Assembly (NCBI GenBank): GCA_036873755.1
Contig: JAVTVY010051524.1
Coordinates: 62,001-126,000 of the forward strand
Direction of reading: 5' to 3'
DNA length: 64,000 nt
Source of the DNA: Hanleya hanleyi
Lineage: Eukaryota > Mollusca > Polyplacophora > Lepidopleurida > Hanleyidae
The number at the start of each line of letters is the position of its first letter. The stretch's first letter is position 1. Positions 55,712-64,000 of this stretch are shown here, one piece after another. Below the pieces are notes generated by a model. The model searched no databases. It was not told the DNA's origin and saw only the letters and a program-made list of their open reading frames with translations. A program made the translations under genes and the position numbers.

Positions 55712-56049
55712 GGTTCCCGGTCAAAGGATGGATACAGACTGAGGCTAATGGTGTACAAACGACCTTATATGACCACTCACTCACTCACTCACTCACCGTT
55801 GTTAGTGCGTCCATGCGTTAAGACGGGCGTTGGGGACGCCTCACGGGCGTTTTGCACGCCTCACTCACTCACTCACTCACTCACTCACTCACTCACACGC
55901 GCGAGAACGTCAACGCCCTGTGGTGGTGGTGGGACCATCCGTGGTCCGAATGCGTCATGGGAGGTGTCATCTTGTAGTTCTCGGCGTGCAGACCTCGATT
56001 TGAGGGATATCCACAGCAGCCGCCATGTTGGAGCCGCCATGTTGGACCA
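55712..56049 (-). promoter_or_regulatory. Leader of the left ATPase: TATA and GTGA repeats
   Basis: The complement of CATATAAGG at about 55,763-55,771, two (ACTC)n tracts (55,778-55,797 and 55,861-55,894), and one subterminal unit with GGACCATCCGTGGTCCGAAT. Frames translating to repetitive LTHSLTHS peptides are artefacts. Confidence 0.6.
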
Positions 56050-56123
56050 TGAACTGACCTTTGACCCCGGTGCGCAAAGGTGTAAAGGTTTCCACCTTTG
56101 CGCGCCGGGGTCAAAGGTCAGTT
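56050..56123. repeat. Palindromic centre of D: two element termini joined head to head
   Basis: GAACTGACCTTTGACCCCGG on the left mirrors CCGGGGTCAAAGGTCAGTTC on the right, with AAAGGT/ACCTTT arms closer in and ~10 unpaired bases at about 56,082-56,090. Each half contains a DR1 motif (56,055-56,068 and 56,107-56,120) like those in the outer termini of other copies. Confidence 0.8.
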
Positions 56124-56236
56124 CCGGTCACCTTTAGCGACGTACACCAATCAGAAGCGAGTATTTCAAATCCGTCACAGAGCTCTCGTCCAATCAGAAG
56201 CGAGTAATTTGACCCGGTGCATTATGCGACATATCC

Positions 56237-56318
56237 AAGATGGCGGTTCCAAAATGGCGGATCCAACATGGCGGCTCCAAAATGGCGGATCCAACATGGC
56301 GGCTCCAACATGGCGGCT
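56237..56318 (+). repeat. YY1-like repeats near the centre of D
   Basis: Five to six units alternating AAAATGGCGGATCC and AACATGGCGGCTCC. Only two units are left in the opposite copy (56,026-56,045). Core AANATGGCGGC fits YY1. Confidence 0.75.
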
Positions 56319-56439
56319 GCTGTGGATATCCCTCAAATCGAGATCTGCACGCCGAGAACTACAAGATGACACCTCCCATGACGCATTCGGACCACGGATG
56401 GTCCCACCACCACCACAGGGCGTTGACGTTCTCGCGCGT

Positions 56440-56581
56440 GTGAGTGAGTGAGTGAGTGAGTGAGGCGTGCAAAACGCCCGTGAGGCGTGCAAAACGCCCG
56501 TGAGGCGTCCCCAACGCCCGTCTTAACGCATGGACGCACTAACGACGGTGAGTGAGTGAGTGAGTGAGTGGTCATATAAGG
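56440..56581 (+). promoter_or_regulatory. ATPase leader, right arm: GTGA tracts and TATA box
   Basis: Two (GTGA)n tracts separated by GAGGCGTGCAAAACGCCC repeats precede CATATAAGG at 56,573-56,581, about 52 bp before the ATPase start. The same leader is seen in the left arm and, degraded, in relic C. Confidence 0.65.
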
Positions 56582-56632
56582 TCGTTTGTACACCATTAGC
56601 CTCAGTCTGTATCCATCCTTTGACCGGGAACC

Positions 56633-57838
56633 ATGTCGAGTACATGTCCGTTCTGTGAAAAGACACTCTCTCGTCGCGACAATATGCTCAGACATATGCG
56701 TCTAACGCATAGACAAGAGACACCACCCAATCCCACTATAGGTTCACCAAGTGGCGTAGGACATCCCTATACGATGACGGTGAGCGGCCCTACAGGGTGT
56801 GGAAAGACGTCCTGGGTGATGAAGTTTCTAGAGGAAGGTGTGGCAACCCCAGCTCCGACACGTGTTGTTTGGTGTTATAGCCAGTGGCAGCCCTCCTACG
56901 AAACTACGCGATTACAGAATGTGAGCTTTGTCCCAGGAATTCCTCACGACATAGACGAACCCTATTACTTCGATTCCGAGCAGACCAACGTGGTAGTCCT
57001 CGATGATCTGATGAGTGCGGCCAAGGACAATTCGAAAATCGCCGACCTATTCACCAAAGGGTCCCATCATCGCAATCTGTCCGTCATCTATTTGACTCAG
57101 AATCTCTTTCCTCAAGGGAAGGCGTCCAGAGATATTGCCTTGAACTGCCAATACTTTGTGTTGTTCTCCAATCCCATTGACAGAGCACAAATCCGTGTGT
57201 TTGGTAGTCGAATTTATCCTCAGAACATCGACCATTTCATGCAGGCGTTTCAAGGAGCGACAAGCCGTCCGTACGGCTACCTGTTCGTAGATTTAAAAGC
57301 CCATACCCCAGAAGATCGTCGGCTGACGACCCACCTGTTACCCGGCGAGGCATCATCACAGCCCCTACACCATCCAACGAGTCCACATCTGGTGAAGCAG
57401 CAACCCACCCCCGTACAGCGGGCCTCCTGCATACCACCAGTCCCGGAATATCACCCAACCGTGAAGGACCAACCCGAGGTTGAAAAACATAATGTGAACT
57501 CGAGGTTATGGAAGGATTTGTTCAAAGAAAGTATGGACGCCGAGATGGGCGAGATGTTGGAGGTCACAGAAAAGAAGTTTCAACGCAAAGGGTATTCGAA
57601 AGAGGAAACCGCAATTTTAGCCCATAACAGATTGGCACCCAGACTACGACGGGCTTTACGTCAGCGGTATGCCGACTTACTGACCCATATGAAATTGTTG
57701 AATAAGGACCCAGTCCATATGGAAATTGAATGAACAGCGTCGATGTTGAAAATCTCGGGCATGAACTGGAAAGCGGCGTATGTCAGAGCAATAGCACAAA
57801 AGCAACATTTGTTCGAACGCATCATTAAACGATGCTAA
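56633..57838 (+). pseudogene. C2H2-finger packaging ATPase, right arm (premature stop)
   Basis: ATG at 56,633, 55 bp after a TATA box. Residues 5-26 form a C2H2 finger (C-x2-C-x12-H-x4-H). Walker A GPTGCGKTS is at 52-60, Walker B NVVVLDDLM at 119-127 and the SVIYLTQNLF motif at 150-159. A conserved PYGYLFVDLK (213-222) closes the ATPase domain. Then comes a ~60-residue Pro/His-rich linker and a charged helical tail. TGA at 57,731-57,733 ends the frame at 366 residues, where the left copy continues ~35 codons to the shared TAA (57,836-57,838 here). Such ATPases push DNA into capsids in Polinton/adintovirus-type elements; the fused zinc finger suggests DNA binding. Whether the shortened form works is unknown. 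Confidence 0.85.
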
Positions 57839-58032
57839 AGCGTTAAGAAAGTGTGTTAAGGCGTTGAGACGGGCGTTAAGGCGTTGAGACGGGCGTTAAG
57901 GCGTAACGACGGGCGTTGACGGGCGTCGCTGCATTTCGATGAATTGGTGCCAATTCCATGGAAATCAGAGCTTCTGAGCTAATTCACCAGGGCGTTGAAG
58001 CGTTAAGCTAAGCGTTGACGGGCGTTGGATGG
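57839..58032 (+). repeat. AACGCC/GACGGGCG array downstream of the ATPase, right arm
   Basis: Repeats of GCGTTGAGACGGGCGTTAAG and GCGTTGACGGGCG follow the stop codon. A non-repeated core (58,0xx region near CAATTCCATGGAAATCAGAG, 57,950-57,970) is shared with the left arm. Confidence 0.7.
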
Positions 58033-58420
58033 GCCCAACAACAACGACCCAACACCAAGTGGACAGTGAAGAGGGTGACCAATGTTACGTTTTTCCTTAC
58101 CAAGCTGATCCACCACTGCCATCGGTTGAATGCGTCACTCGTGCGCTGATGAATACCATAACATGTCGTACATACTCTCTATGTCTACATGCTGATCATT
58201 GACTTGAGCTCAGTAAACACTTGTACCTAATGTGACGGTGCGTTAAATAATAAAACATGGTGTTTGATATTTCAATTTGTTTTGCTGTGAACATACTAAA
58301 CATACCCAGGGCGGCTCCCCCAGCCTGGGTATGATGTAACATTGGGGATAATAAACTGTATGAACATTGCTGAACTTGTTGTTATTCACATCACCCCATT
58401 GACTTGATAGGCAGGTCCCA
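58033..58420 (+). pseudogene. C-terminal scrap of the A-type gene plus 3' block, right arm
   Basis: Matches 5,350-5,720: the KWTV/VTFF coding end, TGA near 58,147, an AATAAT-rich stretch, the GGCGGCTCCCCCAGCCTGGG stem and ATAATAAACTGTATGAAC. The rest of the gene is missing. Confidence 0.7.
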
Positions 58421-58439
58421 ATAAGCCCGGGGACCAATA

Positions 58440-59515
58440 TTAGTCCTTTTGGCTAGAGGTGATAGGGGTTTTCCCCTATTTTAGGGGTAAAGTCCGTTTT
58501 CCGTTTTTTTTTCAGGAAAAATTTTACATGCACCCACCCATGACTGGATGCCCCTTCACCTAGGCTTCACATGGATACCTCATACAACTCCATCGGCCCA
58601 TTAGAAACCCCGCTCGATCCCAAAACGTCTATTTTCATACCCTTTGGCCACCGCGCATGCGCAGAATGCCGATATTTCAACCCCACACCCAGCCCATCAG
58701 ATGCCCCTTCACGAATGCTTCACTTTGATGCCTCACTCGACCCCATCGGACCATTAGTGGCCCACCTAGACTCCAATACGTCCACCCCGTATGGCCCTAT
58801 ACACCCATAGCCATGCAGTATAGGCCTATGGGCCTACCCAGGCCTCGGTGACTTTTTTCAAAAATTTCACCGATTCGCTCCGGGACACTTCCTATCATGT
58901 TCTAAATGTCGAGACGTGAAAAACAAATCCAAACAACCCTACCGCAAATGTATAGAAGTAAGTTTCCCATTAGGTTCAACATTGGCCAGTGCGCCAGTAT
59001 GGGACTATATGGGGCTATATCGTACTTTTTCAAAAATTTCACCGATTCGCTCCGGGACACTTCCTATCGTGTTCTAAATGACGAGACGTGAAAAACAAAT
59101 CCAAACAACCCTACCGCAAATGTATAGAAGTAGGTTTCCCAGGATGGTCCTATACCCCCCATACCCCATATAGGCATTTTCCCGTAATTTAGAATAAAGT
59201 CCGTGTTCCGTATTTTTTCAGGAAATTTTTTACATACACCCACCCTGGAACTAGGGGGAGATAACTCTATTGATAGGCAAGCCCCGTTAAGCCCGGCGAC
59301 CTATATACCCCCCATACCCCATATAGTCATTTTCCCGGATTTTTCGATAAAGTCCGTATTCCGTTTTTTTTCAGGAAAATTTTTACATGCACCCACCCAG
59401 CCCCTCTGATGCCCCCTTACCTAGGCTTCACTTTGATACCTCACTCAACTCCATCGGCCCATTAGGGACTCCCCTAGCTCTCAAAACGTCTATTTCCATA
59501 CCCTTGGGCCACCGC
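58440..59515 (+). repeat. Subterminal arrays of D, right arm
   Basis: Mirror of 52,830-53,900: the TTTTAGGGGTAAAGTCCG block, ACCCACCCATGACT-type blocks, an NRF1 palindrome at 58,653-58,662 and two copies of an ACAAATCCAAACAACCCTAC segment near 58,924 and 59,095. Confidence 0.75.
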
Positions 59516-59830
59516 AGCCGCCATTTTCCAACATGGCGGACTAAAATGCCGCCATTTTCCAACTTGGCCGACTCAAATGGCGCCATTTTCCAACATGGCC
59601 GACTCAAATGCCGCCATTTTGCAACATGGCCGACTCAAATGCCGCCATTTTGCAACATGGCCGACTCAAATGCCGCCATTTTTCCAACATGGCCGACTCA
59701 AATGCCGCCATTTTCCAACATGGCCGACTCAAATGCCGCCATTTTCCAACATGGCCGACTCAAATGCCGCCATTTTCCAACATGGCCGACTCAAATGCCG
59801 CCATTTTCCAACATGGCCGACTAGGCCGCC
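59515..59830. repeat. 31-bp array with YY1-like sites, right arm
   Basis: About ten units of ATGCCGCCATTTTCCAACAT plus GGCCGACTCAA, the mirror of the left-arm array, including one unit with an extra T and two with TTTTGCAACAT at mirrored positions. Confidence 0.9.
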
Positions 59831-59985
59831 ATTAGCCACCATTGTGGGGAAAAACCCCAGTACATCAACACACACACCAACAAGTCTAGACATGTACCAA
59901 AGGCCACGCCTCTTTCAACCCAACCGGAAGTGACGTCATAGTTACATCCGGGTGAAAGGCGACTTGAAATCCGTTGAAAACTACT

Positions 59986-60937
59986 GTGCTTTCAACATGG
60001 ATGCCAATATGGATTCCTAGCAGTGCGTATCGAGATACTATATCCTACATTATAGTACGAGACCGTGCCGACTGCGGTTGTGTGATGATGGAAATAGTCG
60101 CCGATGAATGACGAAACATAGCTAGTCATATTTCACCTTTCATAGTTGGAGGGGGGTCACATCTTTCAAAGTTTGCACCTTTTGAGACTGCTGAAACACC
60201 AGCTTCAAAGAATGGGTACACACAAAACCGATGCGGATTACGGTGGGTTTCTTTTCGCGAACACTGAAAGAAAAGAGGGATTATCATGACTATCTAGAAG
60301 CTACAGACCCATGGTTCTCGGTTAGGTCCCCCCTCGGTTACAGACCCATGGTTCTCGGTTAGGTCCCCCCTCGGTTTCAGAACGATTCCCCAGAAGTTTC
60401 ACTATGATGCAGGTATGGGTATCTGACAATTAGAGACCCCTGGTTCTCGACAACATATCCCACGATTCCCCACATGATTCCTCTGATCGTCCCACCACGT
60501 GGTTGTGAGATGTTCGGCGCATGCGCTTGGTTTTTGACATTCCTTTCACCTGTCTGCTGTTTGGTGTCTACCTTGGGTCGTCTTTGTTCAGTAAAATCCA
60601 CACCAATCTTAAGTTTCTTCATGCCATCGGTGTCACATTTTACACCAGCTACATTTATCGTCACTCCAAGAATGGTTTGCAAAGCTTTTGTTCCAAATGT
60701 GATACGATATCTCTCAACTTCTTGAATCAACTTACCCGAGGATGTACACAACAGGGATGAATCATCAACGCGAAGGACAACACTGGTTGTTACTATCCAC
60801 AGATGTATATTGTGCTTAAATTCTCCTGGAAATTTCTCATTTTCTAACGATAATATTTGTCAAATTGATTATTATATAAGTTATTAAGAGTCAGACTAAG
60901 AAATTTTTTATCAAGACTGAGAACAGGAGTGGACAGC
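59986..60937. other. Intergenic DNA with a 37-bp tandem duplication
   Basis: ACAGACCCATGGTTCTCGGT plus TAGGTCCCCCCTCGGTT is repeated at 60,303-60,339 and 60,340-60,376. A minus-strand frame of 124 codons (60,377-60,751) has mixed composition but no motif I recognise. An NRF1-like palindrome lies at 60,517-60,526. Confidence 0.5.
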
Positions 60938-61092
60938 AGCTAAAGTGTTGAAACGTACTCGTAAAGTGTTGAAATAACCCTTTAAGTGTGTCCACAGGGA
61001 CTGCTCTTTAAGTGTTGTCCCTGTGGACACACTTAAAGGGTTATCTTAACACTTTACGAGTAAGTTTCAACACTTTAGTTTCAAGCGTGTAG
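60938..61092. repeat. Palindromic MITE, copy 2
   Basis: Same family as 21,855-22,012: arms with AAAGTGTTGAAA and CTTTAAGTGTGTCCACAGGG and their complements. It is flanked by unrelated DNA. Confidence 0.8.
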
Positions 61093-61576
61093 TAAGCCGT
61101 CGTTGTTGTTGCTCACATTCATAATTTAGTCATAACACCGGGAGAAATGAGGAATTCTGCCATCATTTCTCCTCCACGAGAACCCAAGGCATCGAGAGGT
61201 TTCTCCTGGTGATTCCCTTGTGGAACCCTGTAGATTCTCTTGGAGTCTCGTGAGAGGTACCGTTGCCGGATTCCCCTTCAAGCATCACTACGATTCTCAT
61301 ATTTCTCTCAGCGAAGTCTTGTAAAGGTGCAATGTTGTCAGGGTGATGTGGTGCCCAGATTGTCAGTTTTCATGCACAAGAACGACATTGATTTAAAGTT
61401 CATGGAATGTCTCGAGAGACTTTGTGGATCTTGTTTTCTAAAGTTCCTGCTGCGAATGATTCCAAGGTTGAATCGTTTGTATCGATGATGCCACATATCT
61501 GGAGTTTTGTTCCAGCATTATGTGGTTGTATAACCAGAGTTTAAGTCGAGCATTGAGAATTCATACCATCAATGTT
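61093..61576. other. Intergenic DNA
   Basis: No supported gene; an 82-codon plus-strand frame at 61,240-61,488 has no motif. Confidence 0.45.
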
Positions 61577-61691
61577 GTCATCGACAAATGAATAACAAAG
61601 GGTGGCACCTTTAAGACTAACTAAGTTTAATGGTCGCAAGCTTTCGCAGATAGTGAATATCTGCTTCGTCAGGTGAAGTGTCATCGACAAA
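61577..61691 (-). mobile_element. Short retroelement fragment with 12-bp target duplication
   Basis: GTCATCGACAAA is present at 61,577-61,588 and 61,680-61,691, flanking a 91-bp insert. On the minus strand the insert contains CTGACGA (61,666-61,672), a 7-bp stem GCAGATA/TATCTGC with a 5-nt loop and GAAA (61,642-61,645), followed by GCTTGCG and, further on, AGTTAGTCTTAAAGGTG. Similar GATGAAG...CGAAAGCTT...AGTCTTTAAGGTG ends are widespread in animal retroelements, possibly Penelope-like (from memory). Confidence 0.5.
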
Positions 61692-62469
61692 GGTGCAGAC
61701 GTGTCACTCTCGATGACCAACTTTGAGAACGCATGTTATCGCATATTTTCATAACGCTTTTGGGGGTTTGGTGTCACCCAGATTGGGGAAAGCGACGGTG
61801 TAGGTAGGACCAGTTACTTACTTGTTCTGTGCTCAGTGCTCCGTAACTCCACATTCACCTGAACATGGACTTGAATACGACGGTGTTGCTGGGGCAGGGA
61901 TGGGCTTTCAGGTTTCGTTTTGAAGTTGAATAGCGCTCGAGCGATCAAGACATCTGGCACCCTACAGTTGGTTACAGGACAGGTTTGGTAAACTATCAAA
62001 CGTGGGTGCTGTCAATGATATTTATAGATGCCCCCAGTGCATAATTTAAAATCAGCCTAATGGGATTTTGCAAACAGTAGAACGATGTAGGTGTAGAGGT
62101 TAAACACAAGGTGGCATAATATTTTATTGGGTAGAGATAAGAACAGCGATTGGTTATATTATTTTATTCCCAAACATTCCTCGATTGACAATATATAGCG
62201 TAACATATATCTGCATGTACAATTCGCATATTTAGAACAATTTATAGCAACACATCGCTTTTATTTGCCTTCAGCCTTCTCTTGTGAAACTGTCGCCCAT
62301 ACACAGTCAGTAGTCCGATCGTCCTGATAACAAACTAAATCGGTTGAATTCGGGAACTTTATTCATCAAAAACACACGAGAATATAGCCTTGTTAGCAGC
62401 AGAAACAGTGTCATTTATTGATTAATACTTTTTCGAGTTATTTTGTTACAGAAACAAGATACTATTATA
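61692..62469. other. Intergenic DNA
   Basis: No supported gene. A 61-codon minus-strand frame (61,814-61,999) has no known motif. Confidence 0.45.
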
Positions 62470-63299
62470 GGATAGAGGAGAAGTTATTATTGACTAGATG
62501 GAAGGTTATTATTGGGTAGAGGAGGGGTTATTATTGGGTAGAGGGTAGGGTATTATCGGGTAGAGGAGAGGTTATTATTGAGTAGAGGAGGGGTTATTAT
62601 TGGGTAGAGGGTAGGGTATTATCGGGTAGAGGAGAGGTTATTATTGAGTAGAGGGTAGGTTATTATTGGGTAGAGGGAAGATTATTATTGGGTGGAAGAG
62701 AGGTTATTATTGGGTAGAGGAGAGGTTATTATTGGGTAGAGAAGAGATTATTATTGGGTAGAGGGAAGGTTATTATTGTGTAGAGGAGAGGTTATTATTG
62801 GGTAGAGGGAAGGTTATTATGGGGTAGAGGAGAGGTTATTATTTGGTAGAGAAGAGGTTATTATTGGGTAGAGGGCAGGTTATTATTTTGTAGAGGGCAG
62901 GTTATTATTGGGTAGAGGGCAGGTTATTATTGGGTAGAGGAGAGGTTATTATTGGGTAGATGGAAGGTTATTATTGGGTAGGATGTAGGTTATTATTGGG
63001 TAGAGGGTAGGTTATTTTGGGGTAGAGGGAAGGTTATTATTGGGTAGTGGGATGGTTATTATTGGGTAGAGGGTAGGTTATTATTGGGTAGAGGGAAGGT
63101 TATTATTGGGTAGAGGGAAGGTTATTATTGGGTAGTGGGAAGGTTATTATTGGGTAGAGGGATGGTTATTATTGGGTAGAGGGAAGGTTATTATTGGGTA
63201 GAGGGGTGGTTATTATTGGGTAGAGGGAAGGTTATTATTGGGTAGAGGGTAGGTTATTATTGGTTAGAGGGAAGGTTATTATTGGGTAGAAGGTAGGTA
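62470..63299. repeat. 22-bp minisatellite, block 1 (~37 copies)
   Basis: Unit close to GGTTATTATTGGGTAGAGGG plus AA or AG. It begins GAAGTTATTATTGACTAGAT, as does block 2. Confidence 0.92.
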
Positions 63300-63456
63300 T
63301 TTATCGCCAATGAATGGCGATGGAATCATCGCCAATAAATGGCGATGAGGTCATCACCGATATATGGCGATAGCCATGGAATATGGCGATGGCTCTAACT
63401 CATCACCATTTATTGGTGATACTCTCATCGCCTTTTTTTTGGTGATGGCCATCACC
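63300..63456. repeat. Cluster of short covarying hairpins
   Basis: Consecutive 19-bp stem-loops: 63,303-63,321, 63,328-63,346, 63,402-63,420 and 63,427-63,446, plus weaker ones at 63,353-63,371 and 63,372-63,393 and a perfect palindrome at 63,441-63,456. Arms are ATCGCC/GGCGAT or ATCACC/GGTGAT. Confidence 0.75.
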
Positions 63457-63584
63457 ATATTTTTGACTGTGTAATATATGATTTGTGAGGATGGACGAAA
63501 GATGTATGTACTAGTATGTGGCGCCAGGATATACTATCGATTCATTTTTTCAGAAAAGACAAATCGGGTTCATTATCACTGGCG
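63457..63584. other. Unique spacer between minisatellite blocks
   Basis: No gene or repeat seen. Confidence 0.5.
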
Positions 63585-64000
63585 AAGTTATTATTGACTA
63601 GATGGAAGGTTATTATTGGGTAGAGGAGGGGTTATTATTGGGTAGAAGGTAGGGTATTATCGGGTAGAGGAGAGGTTATTATTGAGTAGAGTGTAGATTA
63701 TTATTGGGTAGAGGGAAGATTATTATTGGGTGGAAGAAAGGTTATTATTGGGTAGAGGAGAGGTTATTATTGGGTAGAGAAGAGATTATTATTGGGTAGA
63801 GGGAAGGTTATTATTGGGTAGAGGAGAGTTTATTATTAGGTAGAGGGAAGGTTATTATTGGGTAGAGGGAAGGTTATTATTGTGTAGAGGAGAGGTTATT
63901 ATGGGGTAGAGGAGAGGTTATTATTTGGTAGAGGAGAGGTTATTATTGGGTAGAGGGCAGGTTATTATTTTGTAGAGGGCAGGTTATTATTGGGTAGAGG
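63585..64000. repeat. 22-bp minisatellite, block 2 (runs off the window)
   Basis: Repeats the order of variants at the start of block 1 (TGACTAGATGG, GGAGGGG, a GGGTATTATCGGG unit, TTGAGTAG), so it arose by duplication of that block about 1.1 kb away. Confidence 0.9.

Larger units (their letters stand above)
52355..59985. mobile_element. Element D: head-to-head inverted dimer of an ATPase-bearing Polinton-like element
   Basis: Left copy about 52,355-56,081 (minus), right copy about 56,091-59,985 (plus). The arms are ~99% identical by eye over most of 3.7 kb. Each copy runs, from the centre out: terminal DR1 motif, YY1-type repeats, one subterminal unit, GTGA repeats, TATA, ATPase, AACGCC array, C-terminal scrap of the A-type gene, 3' block, subterminal and ~150-bp repeats, 31-bp YY1-type array, ETS/CRE terminus. 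The left copy lacks ~170 bp near the centre. The flanks share only GTG (52,352-52,354 and 59,986-59,988), so a target duplication is not convincing. Confidence 0.85.

Noticed and set aside
55649..56137. 162-codon frame rich in LTHSLTHS (and mirror at 56,333-56,695)
   Set aside because: Antisense of the ATPase start and translation of ACTC tetranucleotide repeats.
52352..59988. 3-bp GTG flanks of element D as a target duplication
   Set aside because: Three bases are too few to trust, and Polintons normally make 6-bp duplications; ends may be misplaced.
60377..60751. 124-codon minus-strand frame
   Set aside because: Somewhat protein-like but no motif, no homologous copy in the window and a tandem duplication at its edge.
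62470..64000. Possible CRISPR-like array
   Set aside because: Units are contiguous 22-bp repeats without unique spacers, and the DNA is clearly animal.

Overview
This is animal genomic DNA, most likely from a mollusc and quite possibly a bivalve. The one clear host gene is a two-exon ZFP36/TIS11-type CCCH zinc-finger gene. Around it lie a tRNA-derived SINE with a GTGA tail of a kind common in molluscs, many foldback MITEs, long minisatellites, a Ty3-type LTR retrotransposon and several relics of a Polinton/adintovirus-like element. The species call is an inference; no marker gene fixes it.

Layout. 1-1,080: small foldback repeats. 2,450-7,400: right-end pieces of the Polinton-like family, a 21-bp minisatellite (3,909-4,748) and a 5'-truncated element gene (4,747-5,472). 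7,440-16,420: AT-rich non-coding DNA with one MITE. 16,430-18,970: the ZFP36L-type gene with promoter and AU-rich 3' UTR. 20,233-21,789: a nest of three foldback elements with 9-bp target duplications. 21,860-24,640: MITEs, a dispersed repeat, a SINE tail and one possible exon. 25,199-33,929: a decayed, largely palindromic Polinton-like relic (B) with ATPase pseudogenes on both arms, interrupted by a 2.1-kb transposon with 37-bp perfect inverted repeats. 35,660-37,005: a possible TIR element holding a SINE. 37,340-38,900: another relic (C). 39,100-39,432: two tRNA-Leu-like pseudogenes. 40,759-51,679: a complete-ended Ty3/gypsy-type retrotransposon on the minus strand, with 2.6-2.7-kb LTRs, a gag, a predicted -1 frameshift signal, a protease, RNase H-integrase and a zinc-finger ORF3, but with its reverse transcriptase deleted. 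52,355-59,985: a near-perfect head-to-head inverted dimer (D) of a 3.7-kb ATPase-bearing element. 60,000-64,000: a second copy of a palindromic MITE, a short retroelement fragment with 12-bp duplications, and a 22-bp minisatellite split by a cluster of covarying hairpins.

The most unusual system is the A-D family. It encodes a C2H2-finger/FtsK-HerA-type packaging ATPase, a second conserved protein and two small ORFs, several of them with a TATA box shortly upstream. Its long terminal regions are arrays of motifs matching NRF1, YY1, ETS/CRE, DR1 nuclear-receptor and CACGTG sites. Two of the four relics are inverted dimers. I read them as remnants of virus-like DNA elements that replicated or integrated as head-to-head dimers. 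All ATPase copies here are broken.

Limits: similarities within the window were found by eye, family assignments rest on recalled motifs, and array and TIR borders are approximate to tens of bases unless exact coordinates are given.
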